Source: an uncultured Christensenellaceae bacterium (GTDB lineage: Bacteria; Bacillota; Clostridia; Christensenellales; CAG-314). From it: a DNA stretch of 64,000 nucleotides. Below, piece by piece: positions 37,335 to 45,714 of this stretch. The number at the start of each line of letters is the position of its first letter. Position 1 is the first letter of the stretch. The notes under the pieces are model-generated. The model had not been told where the DNA came from. It was given only the letters and a program-made list of their open reading frames with translations, and searched no databases. The position numbers and the translations under genes were made by a program. The stretch lies in assembly GCA_910586625.1 (NCBI GenBank), contig CAJUIZ010000008.1, forward strand, positions 1 through 64,000. Direction: 5' to 3'.

Positions 37335-38270
37335 TTATCCTTTATTACTTTTTTGAAACACTCTAAGCTTCGCGCTTAGCGAACGTGGGTTTTCCGCCGC
37401 TTCCTTGCTGTTTGGGAGTATCGGTTTTTTATTTACCAATTTACCCTTCGCCCTGTGATTGCATACGCAAACGGGGAGATTCGGCGGACATATACAGTCC
37501 GTTGCCAAATCGTTAAAGCATCTTTTAACAATTCGATCTTCCAACGAGTGGAAGGTTATTATCGCTATAATTCCGTCGCTCTTTAACCGATCCACGGCGC
37601 TGACTATAAATTCATTTAAGCCTTCCAGTTCGCCGTTAACTTCTATTCTTAACGCCTGAAACGTTCTTTTGGCGGGATGCCCGCCCTTTTTCGCCGAATA
37701 CGGAATGGACTTATCTATTATATCCACCAGCTGTCCGCACGTTTCCAACGGTTTTTTGCCGCGTTCGGCAACGATATTTCTTGCAATTTGCTTGGCAAAC
37801 TTTTCTTCGCCGTAATCGCGCAATATCGCGTATAATCTGTATTCGTCGTAGGTATTGACTACTTCTTTTGCCGATAACGCTTGGCTTGCGTCCATTTTCA
37901 TATCCAACGGCGCGTCATAAGCCATATAGGAAAATCCGCGTTCGGGATTGTCTATCTGATACGAACTTACTCCAAGATCCGCCAGTATGCCGTCTACCTT
38001 GTCGATACCCAACTCATCGAGCACCGCCGAAATATTCTTGAAATCGGAGTGTACGAATTTTACGTTGCTTTCGCCAAGACGTTTTTTGCACGTTTCAAGC
38101 GCTTCGATATCCTTATCTATATCTATCAGAAGACCGTCTGTCAGTCTTTCTAATATTTTTGCGGAGTGTCCGCCGCCGCCCGCAGTGCAATCCACGTATA
38201 TACCGTCGCTTTTAACGTTTAGCGCGTCTATACACTCGTCCAACAAAACGGGTTTATGCGCAAAAATCAT
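37335..38270 (-). CDS. rsmH: 16S rRNA (cytosine1402-N4)-methyltransferase
   Basis: HKPVLLDECIDAL at the start, the SAM site DCTAGGGGHSAKILERL and the C-terminal SRS-like SLSAKLRVF are RsmH (MraW) hallmarks; 311 residues is full length. It methylates C1402 in the 16S decoding centre. The start overlaps the mraZ stop by four bases. Confidence 0.97.
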   Translation of the reverse strand: MIFAHKPVLLDECIDALNVKSDGIYVDCTAGGGGHSAKILERLTDGLLIDIDKDIEALETCKKRLGESNVKFVHSDFKNISAVLDELGIDKVDGILADLGVSSYQIDNPERGFSYMAYDAPLDMKMDASQALSAKEVVNTYDEYRLYAILRDYGEEKFAKQIARNIVAERGKKPLETCGQLVDIIDKSIPYSAKKGGHPAKRTFQALRIEVNGELEGLNEFIVSAVDRLKSDGIIAIITFHSLEDRIVKRCFNDLATDCICPPNLPVCVCNHRAKGKLVNKKPILPNSKEAAENPRSLSAKLRVFQKSNKG

Positions 38271-38713
38271 TTGTTCATCGCCTTATGCAAATTTCTGTAC
38301 AGTTCATCAAACGCTTGCGGCGAATGATTCTGACTATTACGGCGTTCCAGATACCTTTCTTCGCTCCAAATCTCTACCTTGGATATAGCGCCCACAATAC
38401 GCACGTCCTTTTTTATACCGCATATTGCCAATAAATCCTGCGGAATCATAAATCTGCCTTGCGAATCCGCTTCTGCAGTCGCGGAAAATTCGGCTATACT
38501 CCTTATCCATTCGGCACAGTCGGGATCGAACGAATCCATGTCCTGGATAGCGCGCAGTAGCTTTTGTTCTTCGTCAGCGGGATAAACGAAAATACAGCCG
38601 TTCATACCGGGCATCAATATATAATTGCTGCCCAACGCTTCGCGGTGCTTGGCGGGAAGCCGTATTCTGTTTTTATCGTCCAACGTATGCTGTTGGTTGC
38701 CAACTAAAAACAT
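38267..38713 (-). CDS. mraZ: Transcriptional regulator MraZ
   Basis: Two SpoVT/AbrB-type halves, each with the DxxxR pattern: LDDKNRIRLPAKHREAL and ADSQGRFMIPQDL. MraZ binds direct repeats ahead of its own gene and represses the dcw operon in bacteria studied. Such repeats are present just upstream. AAGGAG precedes the ATG. It is the first gene of the cluster. Confidence 0.96.
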   Translation of the reverse strand: MFLVGNQQHTLDDKNRIRLPAKHREALGSNYILMPGMNGCIFVYPADEEQKLLRAIQDMDSFDPDCAEWIRSIAEFSATAEADSQGRFMIPQDLLAICGIKKDVRIVGAISKVEIWSEERYLERRNSQNHSPQAFDELYRNLHKAMNK

Positions 38714-38742
38714 TATGCTACTCCTTCTATAATCGTAGGTCT

Positions 38743-38771
38743 ATTCTAACACAGTTTTTAACCATTTTCAA
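38743..38771 (-). promoter_or_regulatory. Promoter of the dcw cluster
   Basis: TTGAAA, 17 bases and TAGAAT on the minus strand, with TGT before the -10 giving an extended -10 element. The -35 lies within the repeats that probably bind MraZ. Confidence 0.82.
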
Positions 38772-38788
38772 CCATTTTTAACCATTTT
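38760..38788 (-). promoter_or_regulatory. Three 10-bp direct repeats, probable MraZ operator
   Basis: AAAATGGTT occurs three times with an exact 10-base period, one helical turn, overlapping the -35 of the mraZ promoter. MraZ is known to bind evenly spaced short G-containing repeats in its own promoter, so autoregulation is likely. The rest of the gap up to 38973 is A+T-rich and non-coding, with one TGTCGAA heptamer at 38920-38926. Confidence 0.8.
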
Positions 38789-38973
38789 CTTAAAATTTTT
38801 ATCAAATACAGTAATTTTTACAATTTACGGCAAAGAAACGCAAAAAATTATGAAATAATATCGCGTTTAATGTCATAATGATGCGAAATAACACTTGGAT
38901 ACCAAAGTGTGCCTTTACTTGTCGAAATGAAGACGGTTCATAGCAAAACAAGCTCTAATAGTTATAATCATAT

Positions 38974-39003
38974 AAAAAAACAGGTTGGCAAATACCGACC
39001 TGT
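38974..39003 (-). terminator. Terminator after the phosphoesterase gene
   Basis: ACAGGTCGG and CCAACCTGT pair (one G-U) and are followed by a T7 run on the minus strand. Confidence 0.88.
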
Positions 39004-39036
39004 TCCGTATATCTATTGATGCTGCCGCCAACGATA

Positions 39037-39732
39037 TTAAAGTATATGAGTCAGCTTATTTCCTACTAAATCGCAACTTGTAAGATAGAAATCTATTCCG
39101 AATTTCTTAAAATGTAAATTGGCTCGACAATCTTTGCCGTGAAGATGACCGTATACTACCGTAGAGACGTCTGCTGCTACAAATTGTTTGGTAAAATCCG
39201 ACTCGTCGTATCTGCCGTTAAAGGGCGGATAATGCATAATGGCAACTACTTTGTCGCTTGGTTGCCGTTGCTTTTGCATAGCGGCAAGAGACAGCTTAAG
39301 CCGCTCCGTTTCGCGCAGATATATCTTTTTGTCATCAGCGGACAAATTGTCGCCGTCCGGGCAGATCCAACCGCGCGTTCCGCATATAAGAACGTCGCCG
39401 AAACGTATACAATCGTTTTGCAGGGCGTAAAAGCCTTGTGGAATAGAGTTTCGCACCTGAGACAACGTATTCCACCAGTAATCGTGATTGCCGCGCAGTA
39501 TCACCTTACGCCCCGGTAGCGTAGCCACAGCTTGAAAATCGGGCAAAGCGTCTTCCATTCGCATCGCCCACGAAAAGTCTCCCGGCAACAGCACCACGTC
39601 ATCATCGTCCACTTTATGCCGCCAATCGTCGCAAATAATATCGAAATAATTTTCCCACGCCTTGCCGAATACGTCCATAGGCTTGTCGCAAGCCGCAGAC
39701 AAATGCAAATCGCTTATAGCGTAAACTTTCAT
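39037..39732 (-). CDS. Calcineurin-like metallophosphoesterase
   Basis: All five family blocks are seen in 231 residues: AISDLHLS, LLPGDFSWAM, LRGNHDYWW, MHYPPFN and YGHLHG, which bind two metal ions. The enzyme hydrolyses a phosphoester; the substrate is unknown. The subgroup resembles YkuE-like or Icc-like phosphoesterases of Clostridia. No neighbour gives a clue to its pathway. Confidence 0.9.
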   Translation of the reverse strand: MKVYAISDLHLSAACDKPMDVFGKAWENYFDIICDDWRHKVDDDDVVLLPGDFSWAMRMEDALPDFQAVATLPGRKVILRGNHDYWWNTLSQVRNSIPQGFYALQNDCIRFGDVLICGTRGWICPDGDNLSADDKKIYLRETERLKLSLAAMQKQRQPSDKVVAIMHYPPFNGRYDESDFTKQFVAADVSTVVYGHLHGKDCRANLHFKKFGIDFYLTSCDLVGNKLTHIL

Positions 39733-39771
39733 ACGGTTATTGTATCATAAAGCAGGCGTTTTGTCCAGACG

Positions 39772-39990
39772 TTAACGGCTGTTTTTGCTGCGCTTAGCTC
39801 GGCACTGCGCACACATAACATCGTCGTAGCCGATAGGATTTTTTTCACAGTACGGACAAATCAACTCGTCGTAGCTTTCATCGTCGAACACGCTCTTTTT
39901 CCCCGACAATTCGTCCTTGCATACCGTACAAAGCTCTTCTTCTTGTAAAATATAATTAAGTCCGCATCGCGGACATTTTTTGTATTTCAT
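39772..39990 (-). CDS. Small multi-zinc-ribbon protein
   Basis: Seventy-two residues with four CxxC pairs: CPRC, CTVC, CPYC and CAQC. They could form two zinc ribbons separated by an acidic linker; the tail is basic. GGAG seven bases before this ATG supports the start over a longer frame. It sits 40 bases after the start region of the phosphoesterase gene and may be co-transcribed. Function unknown. Confidence 0.78.
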   Translation of the reverse strand: MKYKKCPRCGLNYILQEEELCTVCKDELSGKKSVFDDESYDELICPYCEKNPIGYDDVMCAQCRAKRSKNSR

Positions 39991-40241
39991 ACGCGTACTC
40001 CAAAACCCATACTTCAAGTTATGAAATACCGCCGACAAGTGTTACTTATATAATAAAACTATCTTTACAACTTAATAGTATCGTAAAACAACTATACTAA
40101 ATCAAATAAAACATTGTTAAGCCTTGTACGATGCAATTAAAACCAATTAGCTTCAATTAAGCTCAGTTAATTGCTTAAATATAAAATAGTAATAATACTT
40201 TAATACTTAAAAAAATAATTATATTTACACGCTTTAATAAA

Positions 40242-40802
40242 TTATTCGCCGGCTTTATTTGTTTCCAAGAGATCGTTGAACATATATATTGCACATATCA
40301 AATCAGAATAATGTGAAAATTGATCGTTTAACGTTTCTATTTTGTTTTTACATTTCGAAAGGATAAATTGCGTCCGTTCATAATTAAGTCGAATGCATAA
40401 TCCTTGCCTGCGAATGCGCAACGAACGCACTTCTCTCTCCGTAAGATAATGATCGTCGAAATACAGCCATGCAAATACTGTGCGGCTGCCTGAAAATTTG
40501 TGACAATGAACCGTCAAACAAGCGGTATCCCAAGTCAAAGTTTTGCGTTTTCCTTTAATTTTATTCTCGGTAAATACAACGCAGTCCGCGGCATTGTTGT
40601 AATGCATCGAAACAATAACGGGTACAATAACAAATAAAACGATTGCCCATATCGAAATACCTATCCGAATGTCGTCTCCTTCAAATAGCATAACTGTTCC
40701 CGTAAGGGCTATAAAAAACGCGCAGATATACATCAACGCAAGACACACTTTTCCTTGGGGGATAGAATTATATTTTACCGATTTTTTATCCTTTGACGCC
40801 AT
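40242..40802 (-). CDS. Hypothetical membrane protein with C-terminal soluble domain
   Basis: A 186-residue protein with two membrane segments (about residues 19-40 and 47-68), then a soluble domain beginning CVVFTENKIKGKRKTLTWD, which has the strand pattern of PH-like (YcxB/DUF) domains. The layout repeats that of the gene at 23444-23965. The flanking gap 39991-40241 is very A+T-rich and shows nothing I can support. No function is evident. Confidence 0.65.
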   Translation of the reverse strand: MASKDKKSVKYNSIPQGKVCLALMYICAFFIALTGTVMLFEGDDIRIGISIWAIVLFVIVPVIVSMHYNNAADCVVFTENKIKGKRKTLTWDTACLTVHCHKFSGSRTVFAWLYFDDHYLTEREVRSLRIRRQGLCIRLNYERTQFILSKCKNKIETLNDQFSHYSDLICAIYMFNDLLETNKAGE

Positions 40803-40950
40803 AGTACTTCCACTCTTTCTCAGTCACAACACTTTACCGTTAAAACGTACGCCAATTCGGCACAATGCACAGAAACTAATTTATAGTTTAATATTATCAC
40901 AATAATACAGCTATGTCAATGCGGACTTATAAGCAAAAATGATAAACAGT

Positions 40951-40982
40951 AACAAGTCGCGACAATCTGTCGCGACTTGTTA
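40951..40982 (-). terminator. Long perfect hairpin after the 41001 gene
   Basis: AACAAGTCGCGACA and its exact complement pair over 14 bp with a four-base loop, 18 bases after the stop codon; the T tract is interrupted, so it may act in both directions. Confidence 0.75.
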
Positions 40983-41000
40983 TTTGTAGCAAATTCCGTT

Positions 41001-41642
41001 CTAATTGTTTGTGGGGTTGGTACGTCCGCCAGGATACAGCGGCAGCTCGAAGTAGCCCGAGCATACTTCTTCGGTATACTCTTGGCAGGGCGGAATTACC
41101 GCATAGCCGTAGCTGGGAACGATAAGCTCCACGTCCATCGTAACCTTGAGTATTGCGGTCACGCAGCAGTTGATAACGAAGATGTAGTACGTCACCCCGT
41201 CGATTTCCTGCGTTTGACTGTACTGTCCTTCGGGGCTTACCGCAGAAACACTCGCTTCGATACGGTACGGAATTATGGACGGTTCGGGCAGATACATTAC
41301 CACGTCCACAGGTACGGTTACCGTTCCCGTTCCGCTTCCTTCTACGTTGTTAGCGTCTATGTACGTTACTTCTACGGGCACCACTATGTCCGCTTCCACT
41401 CTACCGTATTTGGGACGTTCGGAAAGACGCTCCACCACCAAGTTTTCCACAGAACCTACCGTCGTAGTACTTTTACAACTTACGAATCTAAGCGGAACCG
41501 CTGGATTTGGGGGATTGACATCCGACACGTTTACGGTGATTTGCTGCAAGGTCGTTTGCTTCATACACGCGTCAAACACTTTTTTGCCTTGAATACAAAT
41601 TTTTTCGCTGCAATTGTTACCATCTAAATTGTTTACCGGCAT
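41001..41642 (-). CDS. Conserved-looking Cys-containing protein, possibly coat or surface
   Basis: A 213-residue protein without signal peptide or membrane segment. It starts with a Cys-bearing head (CSEKICIQGKKVFDACMKQ), then a beta-rich body (VEADIVVPVEVTYIDANNVEGSG region, TVTVPVDVVMYLP, CCVTAILKVTMDVELIVP) and a Pro/Gly tail. Heads of the KVFDAC type followed by beta strands occur in uncharacterised clostridial proteins, some tied to the spore coat; I cannot name a family. Strong AGGAGG and its own terminator indicate a separate, well-translated gene. Confidence 0.7.
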   Translation of the reverse strand: MPVNNLDGNNCSEKICIQGKKVFDACMKQTTLQQITVNVSDVNPPNPAVPLRFVSCKSTTTVGSVENLVVERLSERPKYGRVEADIVVPVEVTYIDANNVEGSGTGTVTVPVDVVMYLPEPSIIPYRIEASVSAVSPEGQYSQTQEIDGVTYYIFVINCCVTAILKVTMDVELIVPSYGYAVIPPCQEYTEEVCSGYFELPLYPGGRTNPTNN

Positions 41643-41768
41643 TGATTACCTCCTATAATAGTCAGTATATAGTATGAAGATGCTTGTTAAAACGTGAATA
41701 CTAAATAACGATATAAATTTGCAGCTTCACCTAAAGGTATTCTATTCGGCAATCGGCAATTGCGACAC

Positions 41769-41804
41769 AAAAAAAACAGCTCCGTCTAATATCGGCGGAG
41801 CTGT
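41769..41804 (-). terminator. Terminator of the TetR gene
   Basis: ACAGCTCCG and CGGAGCTGT form a 9-bp GC-rich stem followed by a T8 run on the minus strand. Confidence 0.92.
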
Positions 41805-41810
41805 CGTTTG

Positions 41811-42398
41811 TTATTCCGTATCAAAATGATAAAATCTGTCTTTCATATGTCCGAAGTAGAATGTAATCAGTTCGCGGGCGTTACGCTCCTGCACTTCGGG
41901 AGAATCTTCGTTGCGGAGTATCTTGAACAAGCTGTTAAGAAAACCTTCGGCAATAGCGTTGTAAAACTCGGGATTCTTGATTTTTTCGTCGATTTCGGGG
42001 AAAGACTCTTCCATCATTTCCCTGATTTTATTGGAAATAACTTCCGTAATATAGCTTACAAACTTATCATAATGCACACTGTTGCCTTTGCGGATGATAA
42101 GCAATTCGTCGCTGTACTGCATTAAAAATCGAACGAATATTATCGACATTTCCTTCATCGACTTATCCTTAAAGACGAAGTCCTGTTCGACGCTTTGCTT
42201 GACGCTTTCCATAAAGGGATTTATTACAGCAAGATACAAAGCCTCTTTATTTGCAAAATATCTGTAAATATTGCCTAACGATATTTCAGCATTATTGGCA
42301 ATATTCCTTATCGATGCGTTAGCGAAGCCGTGTTCCTTAAACTCGTCTACGGCAGAAGCCAAGATTCTGTCTTTGATTTCTTTCTTTAAGTACTGCAT
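41811..42398 (-). CDS. TetR/AcrR family transcriptional regulator
   Basis: The N-terminal helix-turn-helix is typical: KDRILASAVDEFKEHGFANASIRNIANNAEISLGNIYRYFANKEALY region, about residues 8-55. The ligand domain is acidic and helical. GGGAG before this ATG fixes the start. No divergent or adjacent efflux or enzyme gene suggests the target; it lies as a single-gene unit between the Spo0A homologue and the 41001 gene. Confidence 0.88.
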   Translation of the reverse strand: MQYLKKEIKDRILASAVDEFKEHGFANASIRNIANNAEISLGNIYRYFANKEALYLAVINPFMESVKQSVEQDFVFKDKSMKEMSIIFVRFLMQYSDELLIIRKGNSVHYDKFVSYITEVISNKIREMMEESFPEIDEKIKNPEFYNAIAEGFLNSLFKILRNEDSPEVQERNARELITFYFGHMKDRFYHFDTE

Positions 42399-42503
42399 AC
42401 AATCTCCCTTGCACGTCTGCTTTTTCAAACCCGATATATTGTATCACATACTTAATTTTTTGGCAACTTGTTCAAGAAAGAATGCAAAACTTTTTCATTA
42501 TTG

Positions 42504-43232
42504 TCAGTAGGCGCACTCCAAAAGCATTTTGTCGGCAAGCAACGCAATAAACTCGCCGTTAGTGGGTTTTTCGGACGAATTATAAACCTTTACACCGAAT
42601 ATACTGTTGATATTTTCGATTTTGCCCCTGTTCCACGCAACTTCGATAGCGTGACGTATAGCGCGCTCCACTTTGCTGGAAGTCGTATCGAATTTTTTGG
42701 CAATGGAAGGATATAAGCTTTTCGTAATGGCGTTTATAATAGGCGGATTATCTACGGCAAGCTTTATGCCTTCTCGCAAAAACTGATAACCCTTGATATG
42801 CGCGGGTATTCCTACGCTTACAAAAATATTGCTTATACGCTCGTCTAACGTTTTTTCGGATACGCTTTTTTTGCGCACCACTTTACCGCCCAATCTGTCG
42901 CCTTCGTATACGTTACGTATGCGCTGCTCTAACACCCCGTATTCCAACGGCTTAACCAAGTAATATTTCGCGCCAAGCTCTAACGCCTTTATTACAAATA
43001 CTTCGCTTTTCAATTCCGAAGCCACTATGAACTTTACGTCTCTGTACTTCTCCAACAAAGCGAATCCGTCTTCGCCGCTCATAACAAGCTCGCTTATTAC
43101 CACGTCCGGATCTGTCGTATCGAGATAACTTCTCGCGTCCTTTCCGTCCGAATCGAATATAACGTCAAATTCGTCGTTTTCGCTTAATCTTTCCTTTAAG
43201 CCTTGCTGTCCGATAAGCCCTATTTTAATCAT
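42504..43232 (-). CDS. spo0A: Spo0A homologue with degenerate receiver domain
   Basis: The C-terminal half (about residues 130-242) is the Spo0A effector domain, with IPAHIKGYQFLREGI, SLYPSIAKKFDTTSSKVERA and AIRHAIEVAWNRG nearly as in Bacillus; it binds TGTCGAA boxes. The N-terminal half keeps the receiver length and Lys94 (LVKPLEY), but the phosphoacceptor Asp is Glu48 (VVISELVMS), the N-terminal acidic pair is replaced by GQQ, and the switch Thr is Ala71. It therefore should not be phosphorylated like normal Spo0A and may be locked in one state. The start used follows GGAGG at better spacing than an ATG two codons earlier. Confidence 0.93.
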   Translation of the reverse strand: MIKIGLIGQQGLKERLSENDEFDVIFDSDGKDARSYLDTTDPDVVISELVMSGEDGFALLEKYRDVKFIVASELKSEVFVIKALELGAKYYLVKPLEYGVLEQRIRNVYEGDRLGGKVVRKKSVSEKTLDERISNIFVSVGIPAHIKGYQFLREGIKLAVDNPPIINAITKSLYPSIAKKFDTTSSKVERAIRHAIEVAWNRGKIENINSIFGVKVYNSSEKPTNGEFIALLADKMLLECAY

Positions 43233-43320
43233 TTCCATATACCTCCGCAATTTGTAGGTATATTGTAGCACAAAGATATATGTCGTTTTCTTAGAAAAAA
43301 AGTAAATCTTAGGGAAGTAT

Positions 43321-43327
43321 TGTCGAA
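43321..43327 (+). promoter_or_regulatory. Putative 0A box upstream of spo0A
   Basis: TGTCGAA followed by AAA matches the Spo0A-binding consensus and lies about 90 bases before the spo0A start, where autoregulation is known in other spore-formers. A heptamer alone is weak evidence. Confidence 0.45.
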
Positions 43328-43419
43328 AAATGTATATATCGAAAGGTTAAATCGCTAACCAAGTAGATTAAAACGGAAAAATGGCGCAAATTGTATGGCA
43401 AAATAAATTAAACGACAAA

Positions 43420-43460
43420 AAAACGCATAAAACGCAGATTGGCTTTCAGCAATCTGCGTT
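43420..43460 (-). terminator. Hairpin overlapping the end of the 43446 gene
   Basis: AACGCAGATTG and CAATCTGCGTT form a perfect 11-bp stem with an eight-base loop that spans the stop codon; the next T run is a few bases further, so it is an imperfect terminator. Confidence 0.6.
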
Positions 43461-43829
43461 ATCTTGAATATCGATATCGTTCGCCGAGCTATCGACGTCC
43501 GCGTCGGAAACTTCGTATTCGGGCTGTTCTTGCATCGCTTCGCGGAATTTCTTTATATCCGTCAATATGCAAATGTAAAAAGTCTTATCCGTCAAAAATA
43601 TTAAGGACTTACATATTACTGTAACTACTACGTTCAATATCGGTATCCAGCTGAATATCATATTGACTCCCGTCAATATCATTTCCACTGCAAACATTAC
43701 GGGATAAATTGGCAATCCTATTATTATACATAACGTTTTTGCAATACAGTATAAGAAGTTTTTGCTTGTATATCGGAAAATCCAACCGAACCGTTCTCTA
43801 TAATAACGTTTAATATCTGTCATATTCAT
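43446..43829 (-). CDS. Small hypothetical membrane protein
   Basis: A 127-residue protein with a basic N-terminus (DIKRYYRERFGW), two or three hydrophobic segments (about residues 27-50, 55-75 and 75-92) and an acidic, Asp-rich tail (DADVDSSANDIDIQDN). Two ATGs two codons apart are equally possible; a GGAG lies 13 bases upstream. I recognise no family. It stands upstream of spo0A in the direction of transcription but behind its own hairpin. Confidence 0.6.
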   Translation of the reverse strand: MNMTDIKRYYRERFGWIFRYTSKNFLYCIAKTLCIIIGLPIYPVMFAVEMILTGVNMIFSWIPILNVVVTVICKSLIFLTDKTFYICILTDIKKFREAMQEQPEYEVSDADVDSSANDIDIQDNADC

Positions 43830-43954
43830 AGCTATTATTTTACTCCGTAATACCGTATATGTCAAGTATAACCTTCCGACAAACAACTTGCATAAAATGT
43901 AAAGAGTTTAATCTTACAAAATTGAATAAAAAACAAAAAACTTTGCTAATATTA

Positions 43955-43983
43955 TTGACATTGCCGTCAAACAAAATTAAAAT
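43955..43983 (+). promoter_or_regulatory. Promoter of mgtE
   Basis: TTGACA, 17 bases and TAAAAT on the plus strand, ending just ahead of the M-box aptamer. Confidence 0.75.
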
Positions 43984-43995
43984 AGTAATATCTTA

Positions 43996-44211
43996 ATAAT
44001 CCGGTAGGTGAGGCTACCACTGGGATACGGATTGCTACCGACAACGCGTGGAGACACGTTACGTAGGGTCAGCAGGTGATGTCGAAACCAAGGCATAACC
44101 TAACGCAATTACACCGCCCTGTGATGCTAAAACTTGTAATGGTTGGACGCTTGTTTCCGTCACGCAAAGAAACAAACTATTTCTGCGGCTATTACAAGAC
44201 GCAGTTTTTTT
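43996..44211 (+). ncRNA. M-box (ykoK) magnesium riboswitch
   Basis: The leader contains the conserved M-box blocks GGTAGGTGAGGCTACC, GGGATACGGATTGCTACC, GTCAGCAGGTGATG and TGTGATGCTAAAACTTG, then a terminator (CTGCG and CGCAG followed by seven T, 44183-44211). It senses Mg2+ and stops transcription of the downstream transporter gene when magnesium is ample. Confidence 0.93.
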
Positions 44212-44252
44212 ATGTAGCTTGACGGAAATACAAAACAAAGAGGAGGGGACGT

Positions 44253-45626
44253 ATGGAATACAAAGAATTGACGGAGCTGGTAGACAAGGCGTCGGAACTG
44301 CTTCAAGAAAAAAACTTCCGCGCCATCAAAGGTCTATTGGAAAACGAAATGCCCCAAGACGTAGCTTTGCTTTTGGAAGAACTGCCGGATAAAGATATGC
44401 CCATCGTATTCCGCCTGTTGAGCAAAGAATTGGCTGCCGACACTTTTGTAGAAATGAGTTCGGAAAGTCAGGAAATGCTTCTTAATATTTTTTCGGATAA
44501 CGAACTGAAAGCGATTTTCGACGAAATGTTTTTGGACGATACGGTGGACATTATCGAAGAAATGCCCGCAAGCGTAGTAAAGAGAATTATCAATCAGTCG
44601 GATGCAGAAACTCGCAAGTTGATTAACGAAATTCTGCAATATCCACGCGATAGCGCCGGCACTATTATGACGGTAGAATATGTCAGTCTAAAAAAAAGCT
44701 GGACGGTACAGCAATGCTTCGACCGCATAAGAAAAACCGCGCTTGACAAGGAAACCATTTACAACTGCTACGTTACTGACGAAAAACGCCACCTTATAGG
44801 GCGCGTCACCGTCAAAGACCTTTTACTTAACGGCAACGACGTAAAAATCGACGACATAATGGAAACAGACGTATTGGCGGTAGAAACTACCGACGACAAG
44901 GAATACGTCGCGCAGCAGATATCCAAATACGACTTAAACGCTATGCCCGTAGTAGATAAAGAATCGCGTATAGTCGGCATAATTACTGTAGACGACGTAT
45001 TGGACGTTATGGAAGAAGAAGCTACAGAAGATATTTCCAAAATGGCGGCAGTTACTCCGTCGCACGACTCCTACTTGGAACAAAGCGTATGGCAAATATG
45101 GAAAAACCGCATTCCGTGGCTATTGATACTTATGATATCGGCGACATTTACGGGACTTATTATAAATGCTTACGAAGCCACGTTGTCCGCGCTTTTGTTC
45201 GCGTGCGTACCTATGATAATGGGAACGGGCGGAAATGCCGGCAGCCAAGCAGCCGTAACAATTACCCGCAGTCTTGCAATCGGCGAAGTGCGCGCGTCCG
45301 ACGTATTAAAAGTTTTGTGGAAGGAGCTGCGCGTAGCGTTGTCTCTCGGATTGGTGCTTGCGATAGCCTGCTTCGGCAAATTATACTTACTGGACGGACT
45401 GCTGTTCGGCAATCCCTACACGTGGGACGTGTGCTTGACAGTCTCGCTCGCGTTGTTGGTAACTATCGTTCTCGCCAAGCTTATAGGATGTATGATGCCG
45501 ATACTCGCCAAGATTTGCCGACTCGACCCGGCGGTCGTAGCAAGCCCCTTTATCACTACCATCGTCGACATTTTGTCCCTTGTATTATACTGCGCTATAG
45601 CGCAAGCTTTATTACCCGTTATATAA
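44253..45626 (+). CDS. mgtE: Magnesium transporter MgtE
   Basis: An MgtE N-domain (about residues 1-130, with LLEELPDKDMPIVFRLL), a CBS pair (about 135-255, TVEYVSLKKSWTVQQC and DLNAMPVVDKESRIVGIITVDD) and five membrane segments (about 285-457) make the full 457-residue family layout. It is a Mg2+ channel gated by cytosolic Mg2+ binding. AGGAGG precedes the ATG, and the M-box controls it at RNA level. Confidence 0.97.
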   Translation: MEYKELTELVDKASELLQEKNFRAIKGLLENEMPQDVALLLEELPDKDMPIVFRLLSKELAADTFVEMSSESQEMLLNIFSDNELKAIFDEMFLDDTVDIIEEMPASVVKRIINQSDAETRKLINEILQYPRDSAGTIMTVEYVSLKKSWTVQQCFDRIRKTALDKETIYNCYVTDEKRHLIGRVTVKDLLLNGNDVKIDDIMETDVLAVETTDDKEYVAQQISKYDLNAMPVVDKESRIVGIITVDDVLDVMEEEATEDISKMAAVTPSHDSYLEQSVWQIWKNRIPWLLILMISATFTGLIINAYEATLSALLFACVPMIMGTGGNAGSQAAVTITRSLAIGEVRASDVLKVLWKELRVALSLGLVLAIACFGKLYLLDGLLFGNPYTWDVCLTVSLALLVTIVLAKLIGCMMPILAKICRLDPAVVASPFITTIVDILSLVLYCAIAQALLPVI

Positions 45627-45635
45627 AGACAAAAA

Positions 45636-45676
45636 TTTTACCGCCGAAATACGAAATATCTCGGCGGTAATTTATT
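45636..45676 (+). terminator. Terminator of mgtE
   Basis: TACCGCCGA and TCGGCGGTA pair over 9 bp around an A+T-rich loop, followed by AATTTATT on the plus strand. It lies between convergent genes. Confidence 0.75.
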
Positions 45677-45714
45677 GAATTTTTTTCCAAATACCATTAA
45701 ATGCCAACAAAAAA

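Noticed and set aside
43271..45626. Possible operon of spo0A with mgtE
   Set aside because: They are divergent, and mgtE has its own promoter, riboswitch and terminator.
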